Assembly (NCBI GenBank): GCA_016191895.1
Contig: JACPVD010000201.1
Span: forward strand, 1 to 5,093
Source of the DNA: Chloroflexota bacterium
GTDB lineage: Bacteria > Chloroflexota > Anaerolineae > Anaerolineales > Villigracilaceae
Direction of reading: 5' to 3'
Length of the DNA stretch: 5,093 nucleotides
Below the pieces are notes generated by a model, which made no database searches, was not told the DNA's origin, and saw nothing but the letters and a program-made list of their open reading frames with translations. Below, in pieces: positions 4,803-5,093 of the stretch. Both the position numbers and the translations under genes were made by a program. Numbering within the stretch: the stretch's first letter is position 1; every line of letters begins with the position of its first letter.

Positions 4803-5093
4803 TTACTGATTCCTCTCCGCGATCGGCTTCAGGTACGAATCAAGCAAAGCATCCATCTGCTCGAGCGTCTCACAGACAAAGAACATCGGGTTGAAGGCGT
4901 AGACCGTTTTTGGAATCAGCGCGATCGTCTCGATCTCGAACGGAACCAGAAGAACTTCGCCGCCGAAGATTCCTTTGCGCGGAATTCCCAGTTTATCGTA
5001 CAGCCCCTGAACCACGTTCCATCCCTGATCGTCGGAAGACATCTTTCCCTGGCGGTGCAGTTCCACCACGCCTTCGATGACGCGGTGAACGTC
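4803..5093 (-). CDS. Unrecognised protein, C-terminal part (runs off right edge)
   Basis: The minus strand is open from the window edge to a TAA at 4805-4803: 96 sense codons. An in-frame GTG at 5069-5067 exists, but the frame continues upstream to the edge (DVHRVIEGV precedes VELHRQGK), so the true start probably lies outside the window. The visible part has a charged helical stretch (HRQGKMSSDDQGWNVVQGLY), a hydrophobic, beta-rich middle (EVLLVPFEIETIALIPKTVYAF, then MFFVCET), and a helical, acidic end (LEQMDALLDSYLKPIAERNQ). There is no signal peptide, membrane helix or metal-binding motif in this part. I do not recognise the family. Clean coding character and a convergent terminator right after its stop support a real gene. 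It is transcribed towards the plus-strand operon and shares the terminator at 4725-4775. Confidence 0.75.
   Translation of the reverse strand, partial: DVHRVIEGVVELHRQGKMSSDDQGWNVVQGLYDKLGIPRKGIFGGEVLLVPFEIETIALIPKTVYAFNPMFFVCETLEQMDALLDSYLKPIAERNQ

Overview
The window looks like a chromosomal piece of a moderately GC-rich bacterium. The best guess is Chloroflexota, class Anaerolineae. This is inferred from the combination of a TIR protein of the RVFLCHSSKDK type, a short ECF sigma/zinc-finger anti-sigma pair followed by an exported bactofilin-like membrane protein, and promoters placed directly against start codons. No 16S or other decisive marker is present.

Layout. On the minus strand, reading leftwards from about 1077, are ruvA (Holliday junction branch migration, 1077-499) and then a TIR-domain protein that begins at 437 and runs off the left edge. 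Divergent from ruvA, on the plus strand, are a YibE/F-family polytopic membrane protein (1238-2410), an ECF sigma factor starting at a GTG (2496-3098), an overlapping zinc-finger-type anti-sigma factor with three membrane segments (3079-3609), and a secreted/membrane protein with a bactofilin-like beta-repeat (3677-4711). A perfect 24-bp inverted repeat with T-tracts on both sides (4725-4775) separates this plus-strand group from a convergent minus-strand gene of unknown function (4803 to the right edge, incomplete).

How the genes fit together. The sigma and anti-sigma genes are translationally packed (20-nt overlap, SD inside the sigma gene) and form a cell-envelope stress switch. An ECF-type promoter candidate (TGCAAC, 17 nt, CGTA) lies just upstream of the sigma gene, which suggests autoregulation. 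The bactofilin-like gene is the obvious first target or structural partner. An imperfect hairpin in the 67-nt gap before it may attenuate its expression. The YibE/F gene has its own consensus -10 box and may read through into the module.

Non-coding signals of interest are two start codons placed 6-7 nt after a -10 box (leaderless candidates), three related GGGGTGTGG-type repeat copies in three intergenic gaps, and the bidirectional terminator. No tRNA, rRNA, CRISPR array or insertion sequence was seen. No gene-free stretch exceeds 300 bases.
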